Assembly: GCA_029844215.1 (NCBI GenBank)
Contig: CM056736.1
Span: 53,629,562-53,693,561, forward strand
DNA length: 64,000 nucleotides
Source of the DNA: Przewalskia tangutica
Taxonomy: Eukaryota > Streptophyta > Magnoliopsida > Solanales > Solanaceae
Direction: 5' to 3'
The notes beneath the pieces are model-generated. The model did not search any database and was not told the DNA's origin. It saw nothing but the letters and a program-made list of their open reading frames with translations. How positions within the stretch are numbered: position 1 is the stretch's first letter; every line of letters starts with the position of its first letter. The position numbers were made by a program, and so were the translations under genes. Of the stretch, positions 32,976 through 45,035 are shown piece by piece.

Positions 32976-35138
32976 GCGGTAGCATAGGAATACAACTTTT
33001 CACACAACAGGGCTATCACAAGCAAGCACAAGCAAATTACCATACTTCAATTCCCTTACAAATATCCATTCTTTCACAAGAAGTCACCTGATACCAACAC
33101 TCGTAGTATCCAAAACAGAGTAACTATTATCTTAAGTAAACCAAAATAGTTTCCCCCTTTTTAAAGACAAGTAACGACCTTCTTTTCCAAAAGTTCAAGT
33201 TTGCCTAATTTCAAATACTCAAGTCTCTTATTTTCGAAAGGTTTCGTAGTTCATAGTCTTAATCACTTAATAACATAATTCTCTTTTAAAACAATTTGAG
33301 TAACATATGCCTTATGTGTGAGTAGGTTATTCTTGTTTATAACAATCTTATTAAAGCAGCCATGATCTAGAAAATGTAATACAATTTTGTCTTATCTTAG
33401 CTTCTATGCAGATGGAGGTTTCTACTGGTTTTAATAATAATTAATTAGTCAATACATTTTCCTTTATTAATGCTACAGTGGTTTGTTCGATACTTGTTCT
33501 CATTTCCGAAATCAATATAACATTATTCCTTTTAAAACCCAATTACCCATTTCTCATTAAAACGGTTTCACAACTTTTTAACACAACCCAAGTCCTTATT
33601 AATTCACATCCAGTCTTTTATCTTTTAAAAACCACAAACCATTTCTTTGCCCACATAAAGTTGTTATAACCAACTTCCCATAAAGCCGTTATAACACTTT
33701 ATGTTTTAAACCAACCAAATTCATTTAACACGTATCGTCTACCGTACTACATAGTTCACAACATATCATGCTAGAAAAGATAGGAAGAGGTTCACATACC
33801 TCGCGACGATTATCGACAATTAGCAAAATGCTCCAAGTACTACAACCTTGCTAGCCTTTTCCACCCTTCAAGTAGAATACGCTACTCGTAGTACTTCCAC
33901 CTATAATGGCCATAAAACGCCTATTAACTTCTAGTTCTCTTCGTAGAATATTTCTACGGAAAATTCGGCAGCACCTCCCCCCCCCGCTATCACATAAATC
34001 TCCTCCCCTATCAAGGCCCGCTACTGTGCCAACAAATCCCAGGGGATTACACGTCTAACCGTCCGTGTTCAATTCTACTTCACAGGAATACTACAAGTCT
34101 ACTGTAAATACAGTCCTATGTAATTACAGTTCAATTCTTCATAATAATACTTCCAATATATCTTATACTCAATTATTAACTACTACAACATGCAATTTCC
34201 AATTACAATAGGGGGACAAAGATAATTACCTCGACAAGCCCAAAATTATCCAAGATTATATGTCGATCCTGAGCAACGTTTAGCTCCAATTCCTTACGCT
34301 CCAACCCGCTCCAAGCAACCCTTAGAAGTTTCTAAACAACTTCTCTTAACACTTCAACTCCAAAAAGTGAAGAACACTTAGGCTTTGATTGTGGCAACTC
34401 TCGGCCAAGGGGGTGTATTTAGGCTAGGGGTGTGAAATCTTTTCCAACTCTTGGTACACAATCTTCCTAACACCCTAAGGAAGAACACTTATAAGTTTAA
34501 GGATTTTTGGAAAACTTTTGGCTAAGGGAGAGGCTCGGGGCGAGAACAACAACAAGGGGAAGGAGTATTTCAAGCTTGGAAATCTCTAAGTGTGGATGAA
34601 GAGGTCTTCAACTAAGGGGGTATTTATAGGACATTCAAGGGCTAGGATTGAAGCAAGTGTGTGGTCTAGATTGAGCCATGTGTGTGTGGGTCCCACTTAT
34701 CTATCTACTACACAAATATCTTGCAAGACTTTTGACCAAATGTTTTAAGTCTTTTAAATGCAAAAAACGTGCCAAACAATGTCCATCCATTCGTCCAACC
34801 TTGCCACCTAGGGGTGACACATGTCACCCTTCTATTGGTCCAAAATATTTCACCTTCCGAAAATATCCGTAAAAAAATAAAGTGGGCCCCACAAACCGTA
34901 AATTCCTCCCGTGGGCCCCACGTGACCAATTCCGGATAAATAATTCCATAATTCTTAATTAATCCAAAAGTCCGAGTACCAAATATGGGAATCCAATTCC
35001 CATTAGCAAACCTTTTTCCTTCACAAAATCCGGAAACTTTTCCGTCGAAAAATCATATCTTTCTTTCTTTCCAAAATTACTGTCGTATTCTCGTACGTAC
35101 GTCTTCACATACATACCCTGGAACTACGGGGTGTAACA
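32969..35138 (-). mobile_element. TE7 3' LTR, part 2
   Basis: Corresponds to about 38588-40748 of the TE7 5' LTR with few differences. It ends CTACGGGGTGTAACA before the polypurine tract. The part holding the minisatellite is deleted. Confidence 0.9.
34621..34829 (-). promoter_or_regulatory. TE7 3' LTR promoter copy
   Basis: Minus-strand TATAAATA (34628-34621) and gggtgacacatgtcaccc (34812-34829). Confidence 0.6.
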
Positions 35139-36090
35139 TTCTTCCCCCTTAGAAAAATTCGTCCCGAATGTTCCTTCTAAGTCTCCAAACGTACATGCGT
35201 CGGTATAGTCTTCACTACTATACTTACGAAACCAACTATGCCCCATATTGCCATAATAAAATCATACGCGCGAAACCCAAATCCAAGCCAACGAGGAACC
35301 ACCTCGACGGTGTAAAACAACACCAATTCGCTCTGGTCCAAGGATACTCTGTCGCACATTCGCTTCACAAAAATGATCACTTCATCTCTCAAACGTATGT
35401 TCACTTCTTTCCTTACTCGTCGTACTCTTCTCGAACACTTGAACTCTTTCTAGTACCGCGTACCATACTTGATCATCACTTGGTTTCCAAAATCTTTGGA
35501 GTCACTACCTCCAAACTTGGTCATCTTACTAGCCTCGAATTTCTTCAAGGTCATTCCCGGCCTTCACGATCCGATTCTGGTCGAACACGTCCACGAACTC
35601 ATACAGTGGTTACCTAAACTTGGGCCTTGCACCCTCGTGATCGTACCACCTGGCGGGACCACCTCGAACTGACCCTACCTTAATCCGGGCTACGGGTTGA
35701 CCCGCAATATGGCCTTAACCCGACCCACCGTCGTGCCGAACTCTCTTGTTTCTCGATCCGGAACAATCTCACTAATTTACGTCGTGAGAGCTACCACTTC
35801 TATCTTACACTACCTATGGAATTATCACACAAAACTCCACGTATACTATGCAATCCGACAAGGGTTAACCGTAAAATCCTTTACTCAAGACGGCCTTACA
35901 TCTAAGGTCTCAACGTGTAATATTCTAAGGTTCACACCTTCAATTTCCCCATACTTACCTTTTCAACTACCCATGTTCTCTAGATCATAATTTTACACAA
36001 TGCTATCCAAACATAACACTCAATCATAAAATCATCATATCAAGTATACTAATCTCTAGAGGGTTAAGGATATACCTGTATCTACCGCTT
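35139..36090 (-). other. TE7 polypurine tract and non-coding 3' domain
   Basis: The minus-strand polypurine CTAAGGGGGAAGAA (35152-35139) is preceded by GAACATTCGGGACGAATTTT. The rest is the family 3' domain with no long frame. A 75-codon sense frame (35404-35177) contains ELVLFYTVEVVPRWLGF, similar to TE8. A long antisense frame (35168-35617) shows no family resemblance and is ignored. Confidence 0.7.
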
Positions 36091-36175
36091 CACTCTAGTC
36101 ATAGGCCTGCCCTGCAGTATCATAGTAGAAGGTGATGAACCAGCCATAGATCCCGCCGAAGTCGTAACATCCGTG

Positions 36176-37249
36176 CTACCTGGTTGGGCGGTTCCTCGCA
36201 AAATGGCCTGCTGTCGCAAAAATAACAAGCTCCTTGGCACCACGACACTCCCAAAATCGGTCTACCACATCGACCACACCGGTAGGGGTGGCTGCGCGCC
36301 AACACCCTACTCCCCGAAAACCTGAACCCGGAGCTCGACCGCTCCACGAATACCTGGGCCTACGAAGGTTGTGGAGGACCACTCATCTTGGCGAAGGTGC
36401 ATAACTAGCTTCTTTGAGGCGGTCCGCCTCGAAAGTCACCAAAGGACCCTGCTGTTCTGGCCCTCTTCTGCTGATCTCGGTCATTCCGTCGACCTCTCCG
36501 CTCCTCACATCCAAGTGCATAAGCCTGCATGCGGGCAATGTCCATGCCCGGCTGAAGAGCTACACCCGAACAAGCCTCTGCCAAGTAGTCATCGAGCCCG
36601 GTGATGTAGCGGTGTACTCTGTCCTCCATATCAGCTACTAACGCGGGGACGTACCGAGCTAGTGAGTCAAACTCCACATTGTACTCCCGAACCGTACGCC
36701 CTCTCTGTCTCAACATCATAAATCTGTCGGCACGTGCCCTCCTCATCTGCGGAGGAAAGAAGTGAGTGAGGAATGCCTCAGAGAACTCGTCCCATACTGC
36801 TGGAAGTGCATGCTCTCCCCGAGATAGCTCCCACGAATCAAACCAGTCGACTGCAGTATCACGCAGCCGATGCGAACCTAAGACCACCGACTCGGTCTTC
36901 GAAGCCTTGATCACTCTCATGATCCGCTGTAACTGTCGGATGAACTCCTGCGGATCATCCTCAGGCCTCGACCCGTAGAACTCTGGCGGGCTGCAACTCA
37001 GAAAATCCCGTAGCCTCAAACTATCCGATCTCGGGTGAACCACGGGTGCTACTGGAACTGCTGCGTCCAGCCTATCCTCATGTCTGGCCACGATCCTGGC
37101 CAGTAACTGGGCCATCTCTCTGTAACCCATCTCCTCTGCTCGGGTTGTGGGGTGGAGGCTCGGTATCGTGGTCTCGGTAGCCAGCCGCTCTACTCGCAGC
37201 CTCCGCCTGCTGCCGCCTTCGGGCCACCGATTGCCTTGCGTGGAGGCAT
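36176..37249 (-). pseudogene. Ty3/gypsy gag, TE7 (best preserved)
   Basis: Capsid-nucleocapsid precursor of the gag-only family. The minus-strand ATG at 37249 gives MPPRKAIGGPKAAAGG, then two frameshifts before a clean 241-codon frame at 37130-36405. That frame holds DSLRLRDFLSCSPPEFYG, a capsid core (AVDWFDSWELSRGEHALP, VWDEFSEAFLTHFFPP, RTVREYNVEFDSLARYVP, MEDRVHRYITGLDDYL) and a basic tail RRGRRNDRDQQKRARTAG. This is the Retrotrans_gag family (PF03732). A zinc-knuckle-like piece (AGHFARNRP) lies at about 36230-36185 in another frame. The start is well placed: the branch-like CTGAC and TTTTTACCAG stand directly before TTATG. No protease or pol follows. It is interrupted, but an intact sister copy could make particles. 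Confidence 0.88.
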
Positions 37250-37277
37250 AACTGGTAAAAATGAAATACGTCAGAAG
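37250..37277 (-). promoter_or_regulatory. Candidate branch point and splice acceptor before TE7 gag
   Basis: The minus strand reads CTTCTGACGTATTTC then ATTTTTACCAG|TTATG. The CTGAC branch-like A (37271) is 19 nt before the end of the AG (37252). With the donor at 39839 the intron would be 2,588 nt. Confidence 0.45.
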
Positions 37278-37455
37278 GGTCCAACTTATAACACAGCTCT
37301 AAGGCACGATATTAGAGTGAGAAGAATGGAAACCAATCCTAAATGTCCTGCAGCCTCCTGATTATAGATGTGGTGCACAACACATTGATAATCAAGACTC
37401 TACTAGACACGGTCTGTAGACACTTTCCGAGGACTAACTGCTCTGATACCACTTT
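37278..37455 (-). other. TE7 leader with primer binding site
   Basis: The PBS TGGTATCAGAGC is intact on the minus strand (37451-37440). The leader holds the GTGCAC palindrome (37373-37378) in a conserved context and is nearly identical to those of TE5, TE6, TE8 and TE12. Confidence 0.92.
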
Positions 37456-38035
37456 TGTCACGACCCGACCCGGGCCCGTGACTGGTGTCTTACCCCGGGC
37501 ACCCTAGTGATACAACATCAGAGAAAATCAGCGGAAATAAAAACTTAAACATGAAACAAGAGTTATGATAATAAAACAGGCCAACCAAAACGGTTGCCTT
37601 CTTGCATATATCTGAATGAAACGATTACAACCTTTACAACCACCACAGCGATTACTACATACCTCAGAGTGTTATAACAACAATGACGGGACGGGGCCCG
37701 CCATACCACGAATGTAAGTACCTACAACGGCAGGACTATACGAAAGATAAGCCTCGGAGAAGCGGAGCTTCCAAACGCTGAATGATCCATGGCGAGGATC
37801 AACAATCGTGTACCTCTACTGCGGCATGAACGCAGCCTCAAGGAGGTCGAGACAACATGTACCAAGTATGTGAAATCAAAATCAGAACGAAATCATAACG
37901 GTCTAAATAAAGCGAGACATGTATGACAACCAAACTACGATTCCACGACATAAAGCGGTCATGTCAGCGAGGACTCACGCCCTCAAAGTCATCACTCAAA
38001 TATAACCAAGGGTCTCACACCCACAATATTAATCA

Positions 38036-38580
38036 TGCCCGCATCATGGCCACACACCCCCGGAATTCTCCATCGGTATAGACATGTCCAGGATGCAATA
38101 ACAGTATACCGGGTAATCAACCCTGCCGCATGGCCACATGCCCCCGGAATTCTTCATCGGTGCAGACATGTCCATGTAACAACAATAACAATATATCGAG
38201 TAATCAACCACGCGCCGTACATGCCAGTGCATCGGTGCAGACATGTCCATGTAACAACAATAACAATATATCGGGTAATAAACCCTCCGCATCGTTGCAG
38301 ACATGTCCATGTAACAACAATAACAATATATCGGGTAATCAACCTGCCGCGTACATGCCCGGAGTGCAGACGGTGCGATATGTCCATGTAACAACAATAA
38401 CAATATATCGGGTGATTAACTCCGCGCGTGGCGCATGCCGGAATTCTTCATCGGTGCAGACATGTCCATGTAACAACAATAACAATATATCGGGTGATTA
38501 ACCCGCCGCATGGCCGCATGCCCCCGGAATTCTTCATCGGTGCAGACATGTTTATGTAACAACAATAACAATATACCGGC
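38036..38580 (-). repeat. Minisatellite of TE7 LTR, about 7 copies
   Basis: The core ACATGTCCATGTAACAACA recurs with spacers of 40-65 bp. Same family as 641-1295. Confidence 0.92.
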
Positions 38581-39835
38581 CCTCCATCGAGAGACGCGGT
38601 AGCATAAGAATACAACTTTTCACACAACAAGGCTATCACAAGCAAGCACAAGCAAATTAACATACTTCAATTCCCTTACAAATATCCATTCTTTCACAAG
38701 AAGTCACCTGATACCAACACTCGTAGTATCCAAAACAGAGTAACTATTATCTTAAGTAAACCAAAATAGTTTCCCCCTTTTTAAAGACAAGTAACAACCT
38801 TCTTTTCCAAAAGTTCAAGTTTGCCTAATTTCAAATACTCAAGTCTCTTATTTTCAAAAGGTTTCGTAGTTCATAGTCTTAATCACTTAATAACATAATT
38901 CTCTTTTAAAACAATTTGAGTAACATATGCCTTATGTGTGAGTAGATTATTCTTGTTTATAACAATCTTATTAAAGCAGCCATGATCTAGAAAATGTAAT
39001 ACAATTTTGTCTTATCTTAGCTTCTATGCAGATGGAGGTTTCTACTGGTTTTAATAATAATTAATTAGTCAATACATTTTCCTTTATTAACGCTGCAGTG
39101 GTTTGTTCGATACTTGTTCTCATTTCCGAAATCAATATAACATTATTCCTTTTAAAACCCAATTACCCATTTCTCATTAAAACGGTTTCACAACCCAAGT
39201 CCTTATTAATTCACATCCAGTCTTTTATCTTTTAAAAACCATAAACCATTTCTTTGCCCACATAAAGTTGTTATAACCAACTTCCCATAAAGCCGATATA
39301 ACACTATATGTTTTAAACCAACCAAATTCATTTAACACATGTACGTCTACCGTACTACATAGTTCACAACATATCATGCTAGAAAAGATAGGAAGAGGTT
39401 CACATACCTCGCGACGATTATCGACAATTAGCAAAATGCTCCAAGTACTACAACCTTGCTAGCCTTTTCCACCCTTCAAGTAGAATACGCTACTCGTAGT
39501 ACTTCCACCTATAATGGCCATAAAACGCCTATTAACTTCTAGTTCTCTTCGTAGAATATTTCTACGAAAAATTCGGCAGCACCTCCCCCCCCCCGCTATC
39601 ACATAAATCTCCTCCCCTATCAAGGCCCGCTACCAGGCCAACAACTCCCAGGGGATTACACGTCTAACCGGACGTGTTCAATTCTACTTCACAGGAATAC
39701 TACAAGTCTACTGTAAATACAGTCCTATGTAATTACAGTTCAATTCTTCATAATAATACTTCCAATATATCTTATACTCAATTACTAACTACTCTGACAT
39801 GCACGATTTCCAATTCTGATAGGGGACAAAGATAA

Positions 39836-39843
39836 TTACCTCG
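39836..39843 (-). promoter_or_regulatory. Candidate splice donor in TE7 leader
   Basis: The minus strand reads CGAG|GTAA with GT at 39839-39838, about 0.9 kb from the LTR start and downstream of the TATA box. Confidence 0.42.
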
Positions 39844-40231
39844 ACAAGCCCAAAATTATCCAAGATTATATGTCGATCCTGAGCAACGTTTAGCTCCAAT
39901 TCCTTATGCTCCAACCCGCTCCAAGCAACCCTTAGAAGTTTCTAAACAACTTCTCTTAACACTTCAACTCCAAAAAGTGAAGAACACTTAGACTTTGATT
40001 GTGGCAACTCTCGGCCAAGGGGGTGTATTTAGGCTAGGGGTGTGAAATCTTTTCCAACTCTTGGTACACAATCTTCCTAACACCCTAAGGAAGAACACTT
40101 ATAAGTTTAAGGATTTTTGGAAAACTTTTGGCTAAGGGAGAGGCTCAAGGACGAGAACAACAACAAGGGGAAGGAGTATTTCAAGCTTGGAAATCTCTAA
40201 GTGTGGATGAAGAAGTCTTCAACTAAGGGGG

Positions 40232-40440
40232 TATTTATAGGACATTCAAGGGCTAGGATAGAAGCAAGTGTGTGGTCTAGATTGAGCCATGTGTGTGTGG
40301 GTCCCACTTATCTATCTACTACACAAATATCTTGCAAGACTTTTGACCAAATGTTTTAAGTCTTTTAAATGCAAAAAACGTGCCAAACAATGTCCATCCA
40401 TTCGTCCAACCTTGCCACCTAGGGGTGACACATGTCACCC
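40232..40440 (-). promoter_or_regulatory. TE7 5' LTR promoter
   Basis: Minus-strand TATAAATA (40239-40232) with gggtgacacatgtcaccc at 40423-40440. Confidence 0.65.
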
Positions 40441-40748
40441 TCCCATTGGTCCAAAATATTTCACCTTCCGAAATATCCGTAAAAAAATAAAGTGGGCCCC
40501 ACAAACCGTAAATTCCTCCCGTGGGCCCCACGTGACCAATTCCGGATAAATAATTCCATAATTCTTAATTAATCCAAAAGTCCGAGTACCAAATATGGGA
40601 ATCCAATTCCCATTAGCAAACCTTTTTCCTTCACAAAATCCGGAAACTTTTCCGTCGAAAAATCACATCTTTCTTTCTTTCCAAAATTACTGTCGTATTC
40701 TCGTACGTACGTCTTCACATACATACCCTGGAACTACGGGGTGTAACA

Positions 40749-41674
40749 AATATGTAATATCCAATTACAATAGAGGGACATAGATCATTACCTCGATAAG
40801 CCCAAAATTATCCAAGATTATAAGTCGATCCTGAGCAACGTTTAGCTCCAAATCCTTACGTTACAACCCGCTCCAAGCAACCCTTAGAAGCTCCTAACCA
40901 ACTCCTCTTCAAGATCCAACTCCAAAAAGTGAAGAACACTTAGGCTATAATTTGGCAATGTTTCGGCCAAGGCAAGGTTTCTAGGCTAGGGGTGTGAAAT
41001 CTTTTCCAACACTTGGTACACAATCTTTCTAACACCCTAAGGAAGAACACTTAAAAGTTTAAGAATTTTTGGACAACACTAGCTCCTAAAATCAGCCCAT
41101 GGCCGAGAGCTACACTCAAGAGGGAGGGAGTATTTTGCCTTGGAAAATATCTCAAGAATGGATGAAGAATTCTTGCAAGCTTAAGGGTCTATTTATAGAG
41201 AAATAAATGGCTAGGATTAAAGCAAGTGTAAGGTGAGGATTGGGTACATGTGTGAGGGTAAACTACCAACCAAGTGTTCACCACCAAAAAAAACGTCCAA
41301 GTGTCCCTCACTTTCGGCCATAGGGCCACATGGGGGTGACACGTGTCGCCCCCCTACTCGTCCAAAATATTTCGTCTTCCGAAAATATACGTAATGCCAA
41401 AAATCCGAAAATAAAGTGGGCCCCACAAAACCGTAAATTCCTCCTGTGGGCCCCACGTGACCAATTCCGGAAATAAAATTCCATAATTCTCAAATATTCC
41501 AAAAAGTCCGAATACCAAATCTGGGAATCCAATTCCCATAAACGAACCTTTTTCCTTCACAAAATCCGGAAACTTTTCCGTCGAACAATCACATCTTTCT
41601 TCCTTTCCAATTTTTGTGTCGTATTCTCGTACGTACGTCCTCACATACATACCCTGGAACTATGGGGTGTAACA
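40749..41674 (-). mobile_element. TE6 3' LTR, part 2
   Basis: Resumes TE6 after the TE7 target duplication AATAT (40749-40753) and ends TATGGGGTGTAACA. It differs from the right LTR by few substitutions and by a 33 bp hairpin tract present only on the right. Confidence 0.92.
41190..41351 (-). promoter_or_regulatory. TE6 3' LTR promoter copy
   Basis: Minus-strand TATAAATA (41197-41190) and gggtgacacgtgtcgccc (41334-41351, CACGTG core). Confidence 0.6.
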
Positions 41675-42700
41675 TTCTTCCCCCCTTAGAAACATTCGTC
41701 CCGAATGTTCCTTCTAAGTCTCAAAACATACATGCGCCGGTATAGCCTTCACTACTATACTTACGAAACCAATTATGCCACCAATGGCCATAATATAACA
41801 TACGCGAAAAACTCCAATCCAAGCCAACGAGGAATCACCTCTAACGTGTATAAAAACACAAAAGCTTCCACCCATGGTCTAAAGGGTACTCCCTTCGCAT
41901 CTTCACTTCACAACAAAATGATCTCTTTTATTCTGTTAACACACGTTCACTTCTTTCCTTACTCGTCGTACCGCTACGACACCCGAACTCTCTCTAGTAC
42001 ACGTACCATACTCCAGTCATCGCTTCAGTTTCCAAAACCTTGGAGTCACTACTTCCAAACTTGGTCATCTTACTAACCTCAAATTCCTATAAGGCCATTC
42101 CCGGCCTTCACGATCTGATTCTGGTTGAACATATCCACGAACTCATACGATGGTTACCTAAACCTGGGCCTAGCACCCTCGTGATCCTACCACCTGGCGG
42201 GACCACCTCGAACTGACCCCACCTCATTCCGGGCTACGGGTTGACCCGCAATATGGCCTCAACCCGACCCACAGTCGCGCCAAACTCTCTCGTTCCCCGA
42301 TCCGGAACAATCTTACTAATTCACGTCATGAAAGCTACCACTTCCATCTCACACTACCCATGGAATTATCCCACAATATATTTTACGCATACCAAGTACT
42401 TCGACAAAGACCAACCGTAAAATCATCCACTCAAGGCGGCCTTGCATCCAAGGTCCTAACTGTTATAAATTCTAAGGCTCACAATCGTCGTCTCGGACTT
42501 ACCCTTTCTCAACTACCCATGTTTTCTAATTCACACTTAACACAATGCTATCCGTACAGCACTTAACATGTACCTACCATAACAACATAAACAAGTCTCT
42601 TGGGGCTAAAGATATCTCTGCAACTCTTCGCCTCACTTTCCTTTGTCGCTTTAATCATAATCACGCCTGCTTTAGCTATATAAGGCGATGAACGAGCCAC
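41675..42700 (-). other. TE6 polypurine tract and non-coding 3' domain
   Basis: Polypurine tract complement at 41675-41691, then AACATTCGTCCCGAATGTT. The remaining ~0.9 kb matches the 3' domain of TE7 and TE8 (CCACCTGGCGGGACCACCTC on plus). The LEVIPRWLGL segment is readable at about 41815-41845 on the minus strand. No gene is seen. Confidence 0.7.
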
Positions 42701-42727
42701 CAATCCAGAAGGTGAGTCTCTACATCG

Positions 42728-43393
42728 CTACCTCGGTGGACAACTCTCACCAAATGGCCCCGCTGGTGCAAGCATACAAGCCGTCAAGTAGTACGACACT
42801 CCCATAATGGAGTCTATCACAACGGCCCAACGAGGTAGGGGTGACCTCATCCGACTAACACCCTTCTCCGAACAACCGAACTGCAGTGGCCGTGGGTGAG
42901 TCATCCCTCTTGTATCCATCCTACTTGGACATCCTCCCATCACATGGCCCTGACGGCCGCAAGTATAACAATATCCCAAACTAGCACGACACTCTGAGGA
43001 CTATCCTTAGCTCTCTATCCATAGAACTCTGGCGAACTGCAACTCAAGAAATCCCGAAGTCTCAGACTATCGGATCTTGGGTGAATCACTGGCACTGCCG
43101 AAACCACCGGCTCCCGTCCGTCCTCATTCCGACCACCACCTAGCTAATCCGGGCCATCTCTGAACTCATATTCACGGGCTCCCGGCCGTGGCACCGAGGC
43201 TCGGTATCGTGGCCTCGATGAAATCTGCTGCCGCTCTAAACTCTGCTGGGGCTAGCGGCGTCATAAAACTCGTCGTCTGAAGTACTATCTCAGGTAATGA
43301 CCAGACCTGTGCCCTAGTAACCCTCTGTGTTCTACTCGTAGCTCCCTCTGCTGCCTTGCCCATCTAGGCCCTGGTTGCCTTGCGTAGAGGCAT
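42728..43393 (-). pseudogene. Ty3/gypsy gag, TE6, capsid core deleted
   Basis: The N-terminal region starts at the minus-strand ATG 43393 (MPLRKATRA then a stop) and continues in other frames to SLRLRDFLSCSSPEFYG at about 43090-43020. At about 43010 the sequence jumps directly to the zinc-knuckle region: CYTCGRQGHVMGGC (42975-42930), a canonical CX2CX4HX4C RNA-binding knuckle, followed by SRMDTRGMTHPRP and a short C-terminal frame ending at 42728. Compared with TE7, about 0.7 kb that encodes the whole Retrotrans_gag capsid core is missing. TE6 therefore could not have made particles and depended on Gag in trans if the deletion preceded its insertion. TE6 LTRs look closely similar, which fits that order but does not prove it. 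Confidence 0.82.
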
Positions 43394-43599
43394 AACGGGT
43401 ACATAAGAATACGCCAGAGGGAGTCCAACTTATAACACAGCTCTAAGGCACGATCTCAGAGTGAGAAGAATGGAAACCAATCCTAAATATCCTGTAGCCT
43501 CCTGATTATAGATGTGGTGCACAACACACCGATAATCAAGACTCTATTAGACACGGTCTGTAGACACTTTCCGAGGATTAACTGCTCTGATACCACTTT
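43394..43599 (-). other. TE6 leader with primer binding site
   Basis: PBS TGGTATCAGAGC (43595-43584, minus). GTGCAC palindrome at 43517-43522. The pre-ATG text is TTATGTACCCGTTATG, where TE7 has TTTTTACCAGTTATG. Confidence 0.9.
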
Positions 43600-44414
43600 T
43601 GTCACGACCCGACCTCGGGCCCGTGACTGGTGCCTTACCCCGGGCACCCTAGTGATACAAACATCAGAGAAAATCAGCGGAAATAAAAACTTAAGCATGA
43701 ATCAAGACATAAAATAAGCAATAGGCTAACCAAAACGGTTACCTTCCTGAATATATATAAAATTATGCAGTTAAATCCCTTACAAGCCACCTTACAAGAT
43801 TACTACAGACCTCTACGAATTTTATAACAACTATGACGGACGGGGCCGCCATACCACGAATGTACAACAACCTACAATCTCGAGAATCATACCACAAGAT
43901 AAGCCTCGGAGAAATAGAGCTTCCAAAACGCTGAACGTGATCCTATGGCGAGGATCAACAAGCGGTGTACTTCTACACTGCGGCATGAACGCAGCCGAAG
44001 GAGGTCGATAACAGTACCAAGTATGTGGCCCGAAAATCGTAGAATGAAATCATAATAGTCTATATAAAGCGGGAGACATGTATGATAACCAAACTACGAT
44101 CCAATATATAACAAATATGTCAAGTCGTGGACTCACGCCTCAAAGTCATCACTCAAATATAACGATGGGTCTCACGCCCACAACATCAATCATGCGTGGA
44201 ATACCTTCGCCAGCTGCGGCGATCATGATGTAATATCACCAAGGAGTACATGAACACGTGTCCCACGTGTTGTAAAAACCGTCTGGGGCAAGTACGAAGG
44301 CATAGCTACGAGAACCGGCTGCATCAATCGCCCGGCAAGTACGAAAGCCAACTACGAACCTACCATACCAACAATACTAAATAAGCGTATTCTGGTGGCC
44401 GGGCAAATCGATAG
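43600..44414 (-). mobile_element. TE6 5' LTR, part 1
   Basis: Matches 21777 onward in the left LTR but with many small losses at CAG/CTG (for example ACTGTGATCC to ACGTGATCC). It is interrupted at GATAG (44410-44414) by TE9. Confidence 0.9.
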
Positions 44415-45035
44415 TGTCATGACCGACCGGGCCATCGGTGCCTACTGGCACTACTACAGTATACATCGAGAGATAATCGTGGAACATACATGAAACTTAT
44501 AAAATAAAACAACGAGAATTTAAACAAGGTTAGCCGATAAGGCTACCTCCATGGACACATATACACATACATAAACAATGGCGATTATATCCTTTTTTTT
44601 TTTTTTACAAAGCGGACCACAACCGTGACTACAGGACCTCAAGAATTACAAGCGTGGCGGGGCGGGCCGCCATACCCTGAATGTACATAAATCTACAAGA
44701 TCGTGAAAGCCGTACCAAAAGATAAACCTGCAGGTGGATGTAGCTTTTCCCAAAATCGAGCAGAGATCCTAAGAGCAAGGATCACCAACTGTGTACCTAA
44801 CACTGCGGGCATGACGCGGCCCTCGAAGAAGTCGACAACAAAAGTTTAGAGTATGAAAGCAATTAAGGTGCAACAACCAAAACATAACCGTATAAAAGAA
44901 TGCCATTTAAACTCCTGAAATCAATCGTATATTAACCGTTCCTTTCCTTCTTTCAATAAGAATTAACATCATATTCTTACATACATACTTAAGAATTTAA
45001 TCAAGTTTTTCCACATAACTTACATATATTACATA

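Larger units (their letters stand above)
24603..40748 (-). mobile_element. TE7, gag-only gypsy element in TE6
   Basis: Edges TGTCACGACC (24603) and GGGGTGTAACA (40748) are flanked by AATAT (24598-24602 and 40749-40753). The interior is 35139-37455 and the 5' LTR is 37456-40748. The 3' LTR is split: 37 bp remain at 24603-24639, then TE8, then about 2.17 kb at 32969-35138. About 1.1 kb of that LTR is missing. Confidence 0.92.
37456..40748 (-). mobile_element. TE7 5' LTR (3,293 bp)
   Basis: A complete LTR from TGTCACGACC to GGGGTGTAACA. It is the same subfamily as TE1 by minisatellite and by overall text. Confidence 0.93.

Noticed and set aside
35168..35617. 149-codon plus-strand frame
   Set aside because: Antisense to the TE7 3' domain; no family resemblance and not maintained in TE6 or TE8.
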